A DNA stretch of 21,222 nt, from IMG/VR virus record IMGVR_UViG_3300037493_004352, positions 1 to 21,222 of that record. The stretch is one strand, 5' to 3'. The DNA comes from a virus. Below the pieces are notes generated by a model, which was not told the origin of the DNA, did no database searches, and was given only the letters and a program-made list of their open reading frames with translations. The translations under genes were made by a program, and so were the position numbers. Shown here piece by piece: positions 10,726 through 18,908 of the stretch (its first letter is position 1; the number at the start of each line of letters is the position of its first letter).

Positions 10726-13402
10726 TGGGCAACGAGCACTCCTAGAGTCAAGCCTAATGCGCCTAAAAGAGTTCCAATACTTCGCTGAAACATTCTTTAA
10801 GATTCGTACTAAGAACGGTTCTGTAATCCCTTTTGAGCTTAACAGAGCGCAGCTATATATCCATGACAGGCTAGAAGCTCAGCTAAAAGAAACTGGCAAG
10901 GTTCGGGCAATATGTCTAAAAGGAAGGCAGCAAGGCGTGTCTACTTTGATACAAGCGCGCTACTTTCATAAGACTGTTACTAATCGGGGAATGAAGACAT
11001 TTATTCTTACGCACGAAACAGCGGCAACTAAAAACTTATTTGATATGACGCGCAGATACTATGAGTATTTGCCCGCAGGCTTAATTCCTAAAGCTAATCG
11101 TGACAGCCAGAAAGAACTTAAGTTTGAATCCATTGACTCTGGATACGCTATTGGAACTGCGGGCGCAAAAGGCACTGGCCGCAGTCAAACAGTACAGTTG
11201 TTGCATGGATGTCTTGGGGCTGGAACGCGAATCTACGATCCAACAACGGGCGGATTGAAATTAATAGAGGACTTTATTGTTGGCGATCGAGTTCAAACTC
11301 ATACTGGTGCAATAGCAAATATATCTTATATATCATCCCAAAAAAAAGAATGCCTTTCAGTTGTTTTTAGGGGTTTAACAGCGTTTCCTTTAATCGCCAC
11401 CCCTGAACATAGGTTTTGGACTAAGCAGGGCTGGAAAGAGCTAAGGCATTTAAATATTGGTGACTCTATTGGTTATCCGGTGGGAACCATTCATAATGTT
11501 TTAACAACTGAATTGTTACCAAAAGCCACCGTTCGTGCTCATGGAGGCGGCAGGCAATTTTTATGCCCAGATGAAATAAATTGTAATTATGAATTTGGAA
11601 GGCTGCTTGGCCTATATCTTGCTGACGGCCATATTGCGCTTCAATATAAATCCCCGCATTACCCGTCAAGATTGGAGTTTGCGGTTCATAGAAAAGAAGT
11701 AAATAGAACGATCGAATGGCTGCTTCCTTTTAGCAGCTATTATTCAAGCATGAAAGTTAATCATCGAGAAGACAGCCTTACCTCTATTATTACAATATAT
11801 GGAAATAGATTTATTAGGCTTATAAATCGCATGTGCGGTCGAACTAAAGAAAAAAAATTCCCATTTGATTGGAGCTTGAAAGGCCGTGAGTTTTGCCTTG
11901 GTTTATTGCATGGTTATTTGGCCGGTGATGGCAGTTCATACGCAGAAGATAGAAGGATTCGCGCAACATCTATTTGCTCGTCGCTAACAATTACTTTAAG
12001 AGACATTTGTGCTTCATTAGGATTTGGGTGGGCCGGTATAGAACACAAAAAATCAGCAGTCAGGCATGGAAGAAATGAAAAAGAAGCTTACATTTTCAGT
12101 CTATGCGGAGAAGGTGTAAATGATATTGCGCGCTCATTAGGGAAGCCTGCACCACCTATATTACGAATCAAAACAAAATCAACCAAGAACAACGCAGCCA
12201 ATACTACTGAAATAAGCGAAGGATATGCCTGGGTTAGAATTAAAGAAATGGAAGACGTTGGAGAAAAGGTTGTTTATGACTTTGAAGTAAACCATGACGA
12301 TCATTCATATTGCACGATTCATGGCGCAACACATAACAGCGAATGCGCCTTTTGGCCCAACGCTGCTGAACATGCCCAAGGTTTAATGCAGGCAGTAGGC
12401 GACCAAGACGGCACCGAAATCATATTAGAGTCCACGGCCAATGGCATTGGCAATTATTTTCATTCTGTATGGGTTGCGGCTGAGCAAGGCAAATCTGATT
12501 TTCAAGCTATTTTTGTTCCTTGGTACTGGCAGCCAGAGTATAGAGCGTTTCACAATCAATCGCATGATGAAATATCGCTAACCGAAGAAGAGCAGCGATT
12601 GATGGATGCTTATGGCTCCGATGGCATGACGCGTGAACATATTTACTGGCGGCGATTTAAGATAGGTCAGTTTAGCAATGATCATGACGTTGGCGTTAGA
12701 TTGTTCCAGCAGGAATATCCGTGTTGCGCTAGTGAGTCGTTCCTCAACCCAATTGACGATACATTTATACCATCAGTCCATGTGTCTAAAGCACGCAAAG
12801 TTAAAATTGATATAGCAAGAACCACTCCGTTATACATAGGTGTTGACCCAGCCATTGGTGACAACGATAGATGCGCTATCATTAAACGCAAAGGGCGAGT
12901 AGCATATGACCTAGAGTTCTTACGTAATCACAATACTATGGAGCTTGCAGGTAGGTTAAAGACAATGATTGATAAAGAGAAGCCGGCTAAAGTGTTTATA
13001 GACTGCATTGGAATTGGTGCTGGAGTTGTTGATAGACTACAGGAGATGGGCTATGAATGTGTCGTGGGTATTAATGTTGCTAGGACTGCTAACAATAAAG
13101 AGCGCTTTGGAAATCTTCGCGCTGAGCTATGGTCCGAAATGCGCGACTGGCTTATGGGAGAAATCCCTGTCCAAATACCTGATAGCGATGAACTTCATAC
13201 AGATTTGTGTGGTTTGGGTTATAAGCATCGTTCTAATGGGCAATTATTAATAGAGTCTAAGGATGATTTAAGAAAGCGTGGGATGCCATCGCCAGATGCT
13301 GCAGATGCACTTTCGATGACCTTTGCATTCGGTATGTATGCAGGAGAATCTAACTTTGCACCTAATTTTATGCCCGATCAACACCGAGGGATGTTTACAT
13401 AA
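10709..13402 (+). CDS. terL: Large terminase subunit with intein
   Basis: An 897-codon gene; removal of the 376-residue intein leaves a 521-residue TerL, a normal size. The ATPase domain shows a Walker A-like KGRQQGVST (residues 71-79) and, after splicing, LLHG joined to SECAFWPNA, the Walker B region with its catalytic Glu. The nuclease domain (RNase H fold) has D713 in YIGVDPAIGD, D765 in VFIDCIG and D863/D866 in PDAADAL, the metal-binding acids of phage headful nucleases. TerL pumps DNA through the portal and cuts it. The start at 10709 overlaps the previous gene by 17 nt; ATGATG leaves one alternative start. Without splicing the ATPase core would be broken, so splicing should be essential for packaging. 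Confidence 0.95.
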   Translation: MMLTNDGQRALLESSLMRLKEFQYFAETFFKIRTKNGSVIPFELNRAQLYIHDRLEAQLKETGKVRAICLKGRQQGVSTLIQARYFHKTVTNRGMKTFILTHETAATKNLFDMTRRYYEYLPAGLIPKANRDSQKELKFESIDSGYAIGTAGAKGTGRSQTVQLLHGCLGAGTRIYDPTTGGLKLIEDFIVGDRVQTHTGAIANISYISSQKKECLSVVFRGLTAFPLIATPEHRFWTKQGWKELRHLNIGDSIGYPVGTIHNVLTTELLPKATVRAHGGGRQFLCPDEINCNYEFGRLLGLYLADGHIALQYKSPHYPSRLEFAVHRKEVNRTIEWLLPFSSYYSSMKVNHREDSLTSIITIYGNRFIRLINRMCGRTKEKKFPFDWSLKGREFCLGLLHGYLAGDGSSYAEDRRIRATSICSSLTITLRDICASLGFGWAGIEHKKSAVRHGRNEKEAYIFSLCGEGVNDIARSLGKPAPPILRIKTKSTKNNAANTTEISEGYAWVRIKEMEDVGEKVVYDFEVNHDDHSYCTIHGATHNSECAFWPNAAEHAQGLMQAVGDQDGTEIILESTANGIGNYFHSVWVAAEQGKSDFQAIFVPWYWQPEYRAFHNQSHDEISLTEEEQRLMDAYGSDGMTREHIYWRRFKIGQFSNDHDVGVRLFQQEYPCCASESFLNPIDDTFIPSVHVSKARKVKIDIARTTPLYIGVDPAIGDNDRCAIIKRKGRVAYDLEFLRNHNTMELAGRLKTMIDKEKPAKVFIDCIGIGAGVVDRLQEMGYECVVGINVARTANNKERFGNLRAELWSEMRDWLMGEIPVQIPDSDELHTDLCGLGYKHRSNGQLLIESKDDLRKRGMPSPDAADALSMTFAFGMYAGESNFAPNFMPDQHRGMFT
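11210..12337 (+). mobile_element. LAGLIDADG homing-endonuclease intein in TerL
   Basis: An in-frame insert of 376 residues starting with Cys (block A: CLGAGTRIYDPTTGG) and ending ATHN before the extein Ser. Block B is ATPEHRFW with the conserved T-x-x-H, and block F is VYDFEVNHDDHSY. The splicing residues Cys1, the TPEH His, the C-terminal His-Asn and Ser+1 are all present, so it should be active. The middle holds two LAGLIDADG motifs, LLGLYLADGH (Asp139 of the intein) and LLHGYLAGDGSS (Asp240), typical of a homing endonuclease. It interrupts the Walker B motif, a favoured conserved insertion site. Both catalytic Asp residues are intact, so homing may still work. Confidence 0.93.
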
Positions 13403-13428
13403 GTATTAATACATGAGTTCCATAAAGG

Positions 13429-13438
13429 AACATATGTT
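13429..13438 (+). promoter_or_regulatory. Palindrome upstream of portal promoter
   Basis: AACATATGTT is a perfect 10-bp palindrome in the 98-bp gap between terL and the portal gene. Its core resembles the ATATGT/ACATAT arms of the two operators, but with no spacer. It may be a related regulator site or coincidental. Confidence 0.25.
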
Positions 13439-13463
13439 AGACATACACCGTTTAATGTTTACA

Positions 13464-13472
13464 TGATATACT
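13464..13472 (+). promoter_or_regulatory. Extended -10 promoter for head genes
   Basis: TGATATACT is an extended -10 element (TG-n-TATACT, five of six matches to TATAAT). No good -35 is found at 17-18 nt, as is common for extended -10 promoters. It lies in the gap before the portal gene; transcription would start near 13479, just ahead of the GAGGG Shine-Dalgarno. Confidence 0.4.
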
Positions 13473-13500
13473 TTTTGCATCATATCTGAGGGATGACCAT

Positions 13501-15558
13501 ATGGCACGCAAAGACCCTGAATTAGCAACAGAGATTCAACATTGGATTGAAACCTGGGAAAATTATTGGAAAGACAATAAAAACACTTACGATGAATATC
13601 TACAGTTTGTCTTCGGCAACCAATGGCTAGACGAAGAAGCTAGAGTATTTGCGTCATATAAAAAGATACCACTCACATTTAATAAATTAGCCCCAATGGC
13701 TAATCACTTGCTCGGCGAACAAAGACAAAACACTCCAACACTACAATGTGAACCAGATGAGTCTGTTCCCGAGCAAACTGCTGAGGTACGCACAGCTTTA
13801 GTTAAAGATATCACCCTTAACTCTGATACCAATGTGGTATTTCAAACAGCATTTCAATCTGCTATTACTGGCGGATTTGGGGCGTTTACTGTAGATACTG
13901 AGTATGAAAATGACTACTCATTTAATCAAGTGATTAGAATTAAGAAAGAATCTATTCCTACACGTTGCTATTGGGATGTGTCGGCAATGAGCCCGTGTAA
14001 AACTGATGGTTCACACTCAGGGTTTCGCACACGTATGTCACGTGATAAATTTAAATCTATTTACGGCAAGAAGATTGAGCAAGATATACCGCCATCTAAC
14101 ATTGAACAAGGCACTGTGTTTAATGATGATGAGTCGGTTACTATAGTTACTCATTACAGGCGCAAGTATCATCAAGAAACTATTTATAGACTATCTAATG
14201 GGCGTGTGTTGGATAGCAAAGAGTTTAAAATGCTTGAGCGCATTATGGTTGGTGATGATGAGATGCTTTTAGATGGTGAAGAGTTAGTAACTATTGAAGA
14301 AAAGAGAGCGGCACCTCGTTATAAAGTTGAAAAGACAATGATGGCTGGTGATTATGTATTGGAGGAGGGAGAGTTTCCTTCTGAGCAATTACCAATTATA
14401 TTTGTTGATCAGAACTCGTTTTACAATAAGCAGGGCTCACAAGTTACTCGGCCATTCTTTAAGGACACTAAGGATGCTCAGCGTTATATTAATTACTTGG
14501 GCACTCAATCAGCATACCTTGTTAAGATTGGAAGGTATGATCAATTTCTCATTGCTGCTGGAAATGCACGCTCAAATGACACAGCGCAAATATGGCGAGA
14601 TCCGTCTAACATTCAAGGAGGTCTAAAGTTTGATGAGGTGCCATCTGGATTTATACCTCAACAACTAAAGCCGCCAGAGTTATCTGTATCACTAACCCAG
14701 CAATATGAACGTGCAGAACGCGACTTACAGTCATGTACTGGTATGTATAATACGATGATGGGAGAGCAAGGCAATGAAACTTCCAAGCTTGCTATTGACG
14801 CTCGGACTAAGCGTGGTAATTATAATACTCACCTACCTTTCGATTCACTCAACCGAGCTATTGCAGTTTGTGGCCAAATCGTCAATGAAATGATACCCAA
14901 AGTTTACGATACCGAGCGCACATTAATGCTAAATATGAAAGAAAAAGGCATGACTCCGGTAGAAGTTAACAAGCCAATGGACGAGTACGGCGGTCAAATG
15001 CAAAATGACATGACTAAAGGCCGATATACCATCCGTTTACAACCAGGACCAAGCTGGGAAGGACAAAAACAAGAAGCATTAAACTCTATGCAACTTATTT
15101 TGCAAGCCAACCCACAGCTTTTTAACTTAATTGCAGACTTATACGTTGAGAACCTGCCACTAATGAACAATTTAGAGCTCAGAAATAGGTTGAAAACGAT
15201 TGTTCCACCTGAAATTATTGAAGCAGGCAAGACTGGTGAGCCGGTTCCACCTAAACCACAAGCTCCAGACCCAATGATTCAAATTAAAATGCAAGAATTG
15301 CAGCTTAAACAGCAACAATTGCAGATGGAGCAACAACGATTACAGATGGATGCGCACGAGAAAGACCAAGATATTCAGATGCGTTGGCAAGAATTGGAAG
15401 CCAAAAAGCAAGAAGCGGCAGCTGAATTACAAGAAATGGAGCTACGCTATTTGGCTGAGACACAACGCACCTCTTCTAACGAACAAATAGCTCATGCTGA
15501 TAACTTAATTAAACTGTTGACAGTTGCGCACAAACAACAAAAACCACCACGAGAGTAA
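13501..15558 (+). CDS. Portal protein (P22 gp1-like)
   Basis: A 685-residue protein of the P22-type portal family (P22 gp1 has 725). The N-terminus WETWENYWKDNKNTYDEYLQF-type helices, the FGNQWL motif and LTFNKLAPMANHLLGEQRQN are family features. From about residue 590 it has a long Gln- and Glu-rich coiled coil (KMQELQLKQQQLQMEQQRLQ), comparable to the helical barrel at the portal's inner end. Twelve copies would form the ring through which TerL moves DNA and to which gp4-like subunits attach. A Shine-Dalgarno (GAGGG) precedes the ATG by 8 nt. It is directly followed by the scaffold gene. The family call rests on size, order and the matching segments; residue-level identity was not computed. 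Confidence 0.9.
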   Translation: MARKDPELATEIQHWIETWENYWKDNKNTYDEYLQFVFGNQWLDEEARVFASYKKIPLTFNKLAPMANHLLGEQRQNTPTLQCEPDESVPEQTAEVRTALVKDITLNSDTNVVFQTAFQSAITGGFGAFTVDTEYENDYSFNQVIRIKKESIPTRCYWDVSAMSPCKTDGSHSGFRTRMSRDKFKSIYGKKIEQDIPPSNIEQGTVFNDDESVTIVTHYRRKYHQETIYRLSNGRVLDSKEFKMLERIMVGDDEMLLDGEELVTIEEKRAAPRYKVEKTMMAGDYVLEEGEFPSEQLPIIFVDQNSFYNKQGSQVTRPFFKDTKDAQRYINYLGTQSAYLVKIGRYDQFLIAAGNARSNDTAQIWRDPSNIQGGLKFDEVPSGFIPQQLKPPELSVSLTQQYERAERDLQSCTGMYNTMMGEQGNETSKLAIDARTKRGNYNTHLPFDSLNRAIAVCGQIVNEMIPKVYDTERTLMLNMKEKGMTPVEVNKPMDEYGGQMQNDMTKGRYTIRLQPGPSWEGQKQEALNSMQLILQANPQLFNLIADLYVENLPLMNNLELRNRLKTIVPPEIIEAGKTGEPVPPKPQAPDPMIQIKMQELQLKQQQLQMEQQRLQMDAHEKDQDIQMRWQELEAKKQEAAAELQEMELRYLAETQRTSSNEQIAHADNLIKLLTVAHKQQKPPRE

Positions 15559-15561
15559 TAT

Positions 15562-16443
15562 ATGAGCCTGACAAATGTAGATGACAAATTATTAAATATA
15601 CCTTCACCCGAAAAGGTGCAATTAGACACACCGGAAACAAGAAGCTTTGCACCTGAGCCTGAACCTGTTCCAGAAGTTGCTGAGTCAACTACTTCTGAAA
15701 GGGAAGCGGTCGAAGCCGAACCAGTTTATGCAGACATTAGCCCTGAGCCAGCATCTGAAGACACCAATGTAGACGAATATGGCACAGAAATAGCAAAGCA
15801 AGAAAAGGTTTATACTCAAGCCGAAGTGGACGCACGTATAAATGAAGCCATTCGTAAACGACTAAAAGAGCGGGCAGAGACACCAGCTGAGCCGCAATAT
15901 CAACCACAATACCAACCACAAGCTGAAGTACAACCAGCGGCCAGTGATGATTGGGAAGTGCAATTAGAAAGTTTTATTGAAACCGCAATATCTAAGCGTG
16001 AACAAAAAGCTCAAGCTGAACAATGGCAAAGACAAGAGCAAGAAGCGCAAGCTAATTTTGAGATACGATTTAATCAAGGCATGTCGAAGTACCAGGACTT
16101 TGAGCAAGTTGTAATGGGCAAACCTCTTACACCGCAGATGGTTATAGCTACTCGCGGCATGAGTGACCCTGCTGCATTTATCTATGCCGCTGCTAAGACT
16201 CAAGCTCCAGAGCTAGATAGAATATCTAAGATTGGTGACCCGTATGCTCAGGCTATTGAACTAGGTAGACTTGAAGAGCGCATGAGGAAGGCCAGAAGCA
16301 CAGTTAGCAAAGCTCCTCGTCCTATTGAGGCTCCTAAGGGTGACGTTAGCGAGAAGGTGCAGAGGACTTGGTCTATAGATGAGAAGTTACGCCATGCTGA
16401 GAGTGAGTCTAAGAAAGAAAGAATGCGTGGGAAGACAATGTAA
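15562..16443 (+). CDS. Scaffolding protein (P22 gp8-like)
   Basis: A 293-residue, highly charged, low-complexity protein (P22 gp8 has 303). The first 120 residues are Pro/Glu-rich and probably disordered, with a short QPQY repeat around residues 112-121. Residues 130-190 are a Gln-rich helix. The C-terminus is basic and helical (RTWSIDEKLRHAESESKKER), as in P22 scaffold, where the C-terminal helix-turn-helix binds coat. Scaffold directs procapsid assembly and then exits. It lies 3 nt after the portal stop and two genes before coat, in the canonical place, with an HNH gene inserted between. The call depends on position and composition because scaffold sequences diverge quickly. Confidence 0.8.
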   Translation: MSLTNVDDKLLNIPSPEKVQLDTPETRSFAPEPEPVPEVAESTTSEREAVEAEPVYADISPEPASEDTNVDEYGTEIAKQEKVYTQAEVDARINEAIRKRLKERAETPAEPQYQPQYQPQAEVQPAASDDWEVQLESFIETAISKREQKAQAEQWQRQEQEAQANFEIRFNQGMSKYQDFEQVVMGKPLTPQMVIATRGMSDPAAFIYAAAKTQAPELDRISKIGDPYAQAIELGRLEERMRKARSTVSKAPRPIEAPKGDVSEKVQRTWSIDEKLRHAESESKKERMRGKTM

Positions 16444-16453
16444 TAAATAAAAA

Positions 16454-16484
16454 TACCGTAAGACAAAATATTAGTCTTACGGTA
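16454..16484 (-). terminator. Terminator of the inserted HNH gene
   Basis: An 11-bp perfect stem (16454-16464 with 16474-16484, core CCGTAAGAC/GTCTTACGG) with a 9-nt loop is followed on the minus strand by TTTTTATTTATTA. The U-tract lies on the minus side, so it terminates the leftward HNH transcript. In the plus direction the tract is absent, so scaffold transcription may continue into coat. Confidence 0.7.
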
Positions 16485-16512
16485 AGCAGATATTATGCGT
16501 AGGTTTTTTTGG

Positions 16513-17079
16513 TCATGATTGGTGCTCTATTAAATATGCAATTAATTGCTGTAATCGCTCTATTGAGTCCTCAGCATATCCAAGGCATGAATTGCATGCG
16601 CCACAAAGTAATTTTCGTACTTTCCCTGTGGCATGGTTATGGTCAACAGCGAGCTTTTTAATCGTTTTACTATTATTTGATTTTTGCGTGCTCGGCTTTT
16701 TGCAAATGTAACAAAGACCTCCTTGGGCATCCCACATCTTTTGATAGCACTCCATACTATTCATGCCTTTATAGTTGCGTCTAATATTTCCGTCTCTAGC
16801 GCATTTTTTGCAATGATATTGAACTCCATCGCCACCTTTTTTCTTAAAGTCTTTTCTTATATATACATCATCAATTGTTAACAGCCCATGATTTTTTGTG
16901 CATTTATGGATGATGCCTACAGGCCATTTTTCGTGAATATAATAACTTGTTTGACCCTCATGAGATGGCAAGTCATACGATCCATATTTAGTCATGCGCC
17001 ATTTATGCGTGCCACAAACAGTACCCTTGTATGTAATAATGTTTTTGCAATTAGAAATACTACATTTATCGCCTTTCAT
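16513..17079 (-). CDS. Endonuclease VII-type HNH endonuclease
   Basis: A 188-residue protein. The C-terminal part holds the recombination endonuclease VII signature LAVDHNHATGKVRKLLCGACN: D146-H147-N148-H149, the metal ligand N163 and a zinc site formed by C123/C126 and C159/C162. The N-terminal half has further Cys pairs (C6/C11, C22, C60, C90/C93), possibly a second zinc-binding DNA-reading domain. I start it at the ATG 17079 because AGGAGG lies 4-5 nt upstream; the longer frame upstream contains the proposed promoter. It runs against the head genes between scaffold and coat, with its own promoter and terminator. This suggests a homing-type mobile nuclease rather than a needed resolvase, although Holliday-junction cleavage is the other possibility. 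Confidence 0.88.
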   Translation of the reverse strand: MKGDKCSISNCKNIITYKGTVCGTHKWRMTKYGSYDLPSHEGQTSYYIHEKWPVGIIHKCTKNHGLLTIDDVYIRKDFKKKGGDGVQYHCKKCARDGNIRRNYKGMNSMECYQKMWDAQGGLCYICKKPSTQKSNNSKTIKKLAVDHNHATGKVRKLLCGACNSCLGYAEDSIERLQQLIAYLIEHQS

Positions 17080-17172
17080 TTCGCCTCCTATAGCGTTACT
17101 CCTTGGATTAGACAAATCAGGAGGGCAAGGAAACCCCCCGTTCGTGCTGCAGGCACTAGATTTGATTTTCAT

Positions 17173-17181
17173 ATTATAGCA
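17173..17181 (-). promoter_or_regulatory. Extended -10 promoter of the HNH gene
   Basis: On the minus strand this reads TGCTATAAT, a perfect extended -10 element. Transcription would begin near 17166 and give an 87-nt leader with two small hairpins (GTGC/GCAC and GGGGGG/CCCTCC) before the AGGAGG Shine-Dalgarno at 17084-17089. Confidence 0.5.
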
Positions 17182-17301
17182 TAATTGTAGCAACAGATGT
17201 GTAGCACCATTACTCCATCAGTTACAAGTGGCAAGTATCGTCTTCTGCCGGACAAAAAAGGCGCTCATAGGAGCAATAATTTTGTTTAACAGGAGATCAA
17301 A

Positions 17302-18567
17302 ATGGCGAATTCGTTTGCTACCACAAGCTATATACTTGACGAAGTTTTTATACGGTACATTAATTATCTCGGGTTTGCCAAAGTGGCCAACCGTAACTTA
17401 GAAGCAGATTTCAAAAACTTAAAATACGCAACTGGTCAAACCATTAACTACCGTTTGGAAGAAAGATTCCTAGGTGGATATGGGGCTACTGCAACTGACG
17501 AAGCTGTGGTGCAAGTTGTTCGTCCATTAACCATTGATACTCAGTTCAACTCTTTAGTATCTTTCAATGGCATGGAATTAACATTCGATCGCGCTCGTGA
17601 CCAACCATATCTTGACATGATGTTAAAGCCTCGTGCTAAACGTCTTGCAAATAACGTTGAGTCATTTATTTGTGCGCAAAATTTCCAACCAGCTGTTTAT
17701 CAAACTACTGGTACACCAGGCGTGCCAATTGACTTCCAAACTGTACTTAATACTGATGCTTACATGACAGAATTAGGTATACCAGAAGATGGCAACCGTT
17801 ATTTTGCTAATAGTCCTGCTGTTTCTGCAGCTCTATCTAACGACCTATATACAGTGTTCAACATGACTGTAAATCGTGGCGCGTTGATGGATGGATTCAT
17901 TGGTCACTTAGCAGGCTTTGACTTCTTCAAGACCAACTTCCTTGTTCGTCAAATTGCTGGTGTTGGTCAAGCAGGTGGTTCACCTCCTACTGGATTTAAA
18001 TTAGCTGGTACTATTACCAATGGTCCAATTAGCTCAGGAAGTACTTTTGTATTGACTGGTTTAGTTGCTAGCCAAGCATCTCCATTTTTTCCTGGTGATA
18101 AGCTTCAGTTTGCAGCTTCTGCTGGTGTATACATGGTTAATCCATTAGCATCTGCATCACAAACTGGTGGATATATTCCTTTATCTACTGCAGCGCAATT
18201 TGTTGTTGTGTCTTCTACTGCTTCTGATGGTTCAGGCAATGCTACCGTTACAGTTAGCCCTGCTGTCGTTGTTAGTGGAGCTCGCCAAAACATTAGCGGT
18301 GCAATTCCAAATGGTGCTCAATTGTTATTAGCACAAAGTCATAACGAGTCACTTGCGTTCCACAATCAATCTATTGTGTTCGCGGCTCCTCCAATTACAG
18401 AGTTAAAGGGTGGTGTTGAAGCTGTTACCACTTATTCTGATCTGTATAAGATGGCAATGACCTATACTCTTGGTGCTGATATTCGTAACTATGTTCAGTT
18501 AGATAGACTGGATATTATTGCGGGTGTTTCAATCAACCCAGAGTTCTCGGTTTGCGTAATGAGCTAA
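17302..18567 (+). CDS. Major coat protein (P22 gp5-like)
   Basis: A 421-residue protein, close to P22 gp5 (430). Family-like segments include RPRAKRLANNVE-type helix (here PRAKRLANNVESF, like ARKLANNVE in gp5), GIPEDGNRYFANSP, and GHLAGFDFFKTNFLV before a Gly/Ser/Ala-rich insertion (about residues 220-345) that corresponds to the gp5 I-domain. The HK97-type fold is expected from the family. The Shine-Dalgarno CAGGAG is well placed before the ATG. Codon use shows many GCT, GTT and CGT codons, as expected for a very highly expressed product. It lies after scaffold and the HNH insert, and before the gp4- and gp10-like genes. The I-domain region is the least certain in detail. Confidence 0.92.
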   Translation: MANSFATTSYILDEVFIRYINYLGFAKVANRNLEADFKNLKYATGQTINYRLEERFLGGYGATATDEAVVQVVRPLTIDTQFNSLVSFNGMELTFDRARDQPYLDMMLKPRAKRLANNVESFICAQNFQPAVYQTTGTPGVPIDFQTVLNTDAYMTELGIPEDGNRYFANSPAVSAALSNDLYTVFNMTVNRGALMDGFIGHLAGFDFFKTNFLVRQIAGVGQAGGSPPTGFKLAGTITNGPISSGSTFVLTGLVASQASPFFPGDKLQFAASAGVYMVNPLASASQTGGYIPLSTAAQFVVVSSTASDGSGNATVTVSPAVVVSGARQNISGAIPNGAQLLLAQSHNESLAFHNQSIVFAAPPITELKGGVEAVTTYSDLYKMAMTYTLGADIRNYVQLDRLDIIAGVSINPEFSVCVMS

Positions 18568-18573
18568 TAAGGT

Positions 18574-18645
18574 GTGCTCCTCTGCGAAAGCACGAGCGCA
18601 TTATCTAGTGAATGGGAAGGGCTCGTTACGTAGTGGGACGAGCCC
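18574..18645 (+). promoter_or_regulatory. Two hairpins after the coat gene
   Basis: Between coat and the next gene lie a 5-bp hairpin (GTGCT 18574-18578, AGCAC 18589-18593) and an 8-bp GC-rich hairpin (GGGCTCGT 18619-18626, ACGAGCCC 18638-18645). Neither has a U-tract. They may protect the 3' end of abundant coat mRNA or reduce downstream transcription by pausing. Confidence 0.35.
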
Positions 18646-18662
18646 AACTTAAAGGACAAACA

Positions 18663-18908
18663 ATGATAGTAGACAATCAAGTTTTATATCTAGGCAGATG
18701 GGTCTCTCGCGAGCACTTTAAAGCTTTTGTATATAATTCAACTGGCGAAAAACTAGCAAACGACTACGACGAATTTAGTGAAATGATATCTTCTGGCACA
18801 TGGTTTGCCGAGAAATCAGATATTCCTGCTCTTCATAAAGAATCTAATATTGTATTAATTAAGCAAAAGAAGAGGGCTAACAAATGTCAGAACCTCAACA
18901 AAGCGTAA
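18663..18908 (+). CDS. Small protein between coat and gp4-like gene
   Basis: An 81-residue protein (MIVDNQVLYLGRWVSREHFK start). AAAGGA lies 7 nt upstream of the ATG at 18663; an earlier in-frame ATG (18612) lies ahead of the GC-rich hairpin and has a poorer context, so I use the later one. It is basic at the C-terminus (IVLIKQKKRANKCQ) and overlaps the gp4-like gene's first codons by 25 nt. Many P22-like phages have a small gene here. Function unknown; a head-completion or decoration accessory is possible. Confidence 0.6.
   Translation: MIVDNQVLYLGRWVSREHFKAFVYNSTGEKLANDYDEFSEMISSGTWFAEKSDIPALHKESNIVLIKQKKRANKCQNLNKA

Noticed and set aside
14348-14626. Second frame inside the portal gene
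   Set aside because: It overlaps the well-supported portal frame entirely, and its sequence has no motif; a shadow frame.
15894-15922. Short tandem repeat (CAATAYCAACCA-like) in the scaffold gene
   Set aside because: About two units coding for a QPQY repeat; ordinary low complexity of a scaffold linker, not a satellite or CRISPR.
16888-17184. Plus-strand frames of 60-98 codons opposite the HNH gene
   Set aside because: They are shadows of the HNH gene, whose catalytic motif, Shine-Dalgarno, promoter and terminator are all on the minus strand.
17080-17193. N-terminal extension of the HNH protein by 38 residues
   Set aside because: The extension covers the proposed -10 element and hairpin leader, and AGGAGG points to the ATG at 17079.
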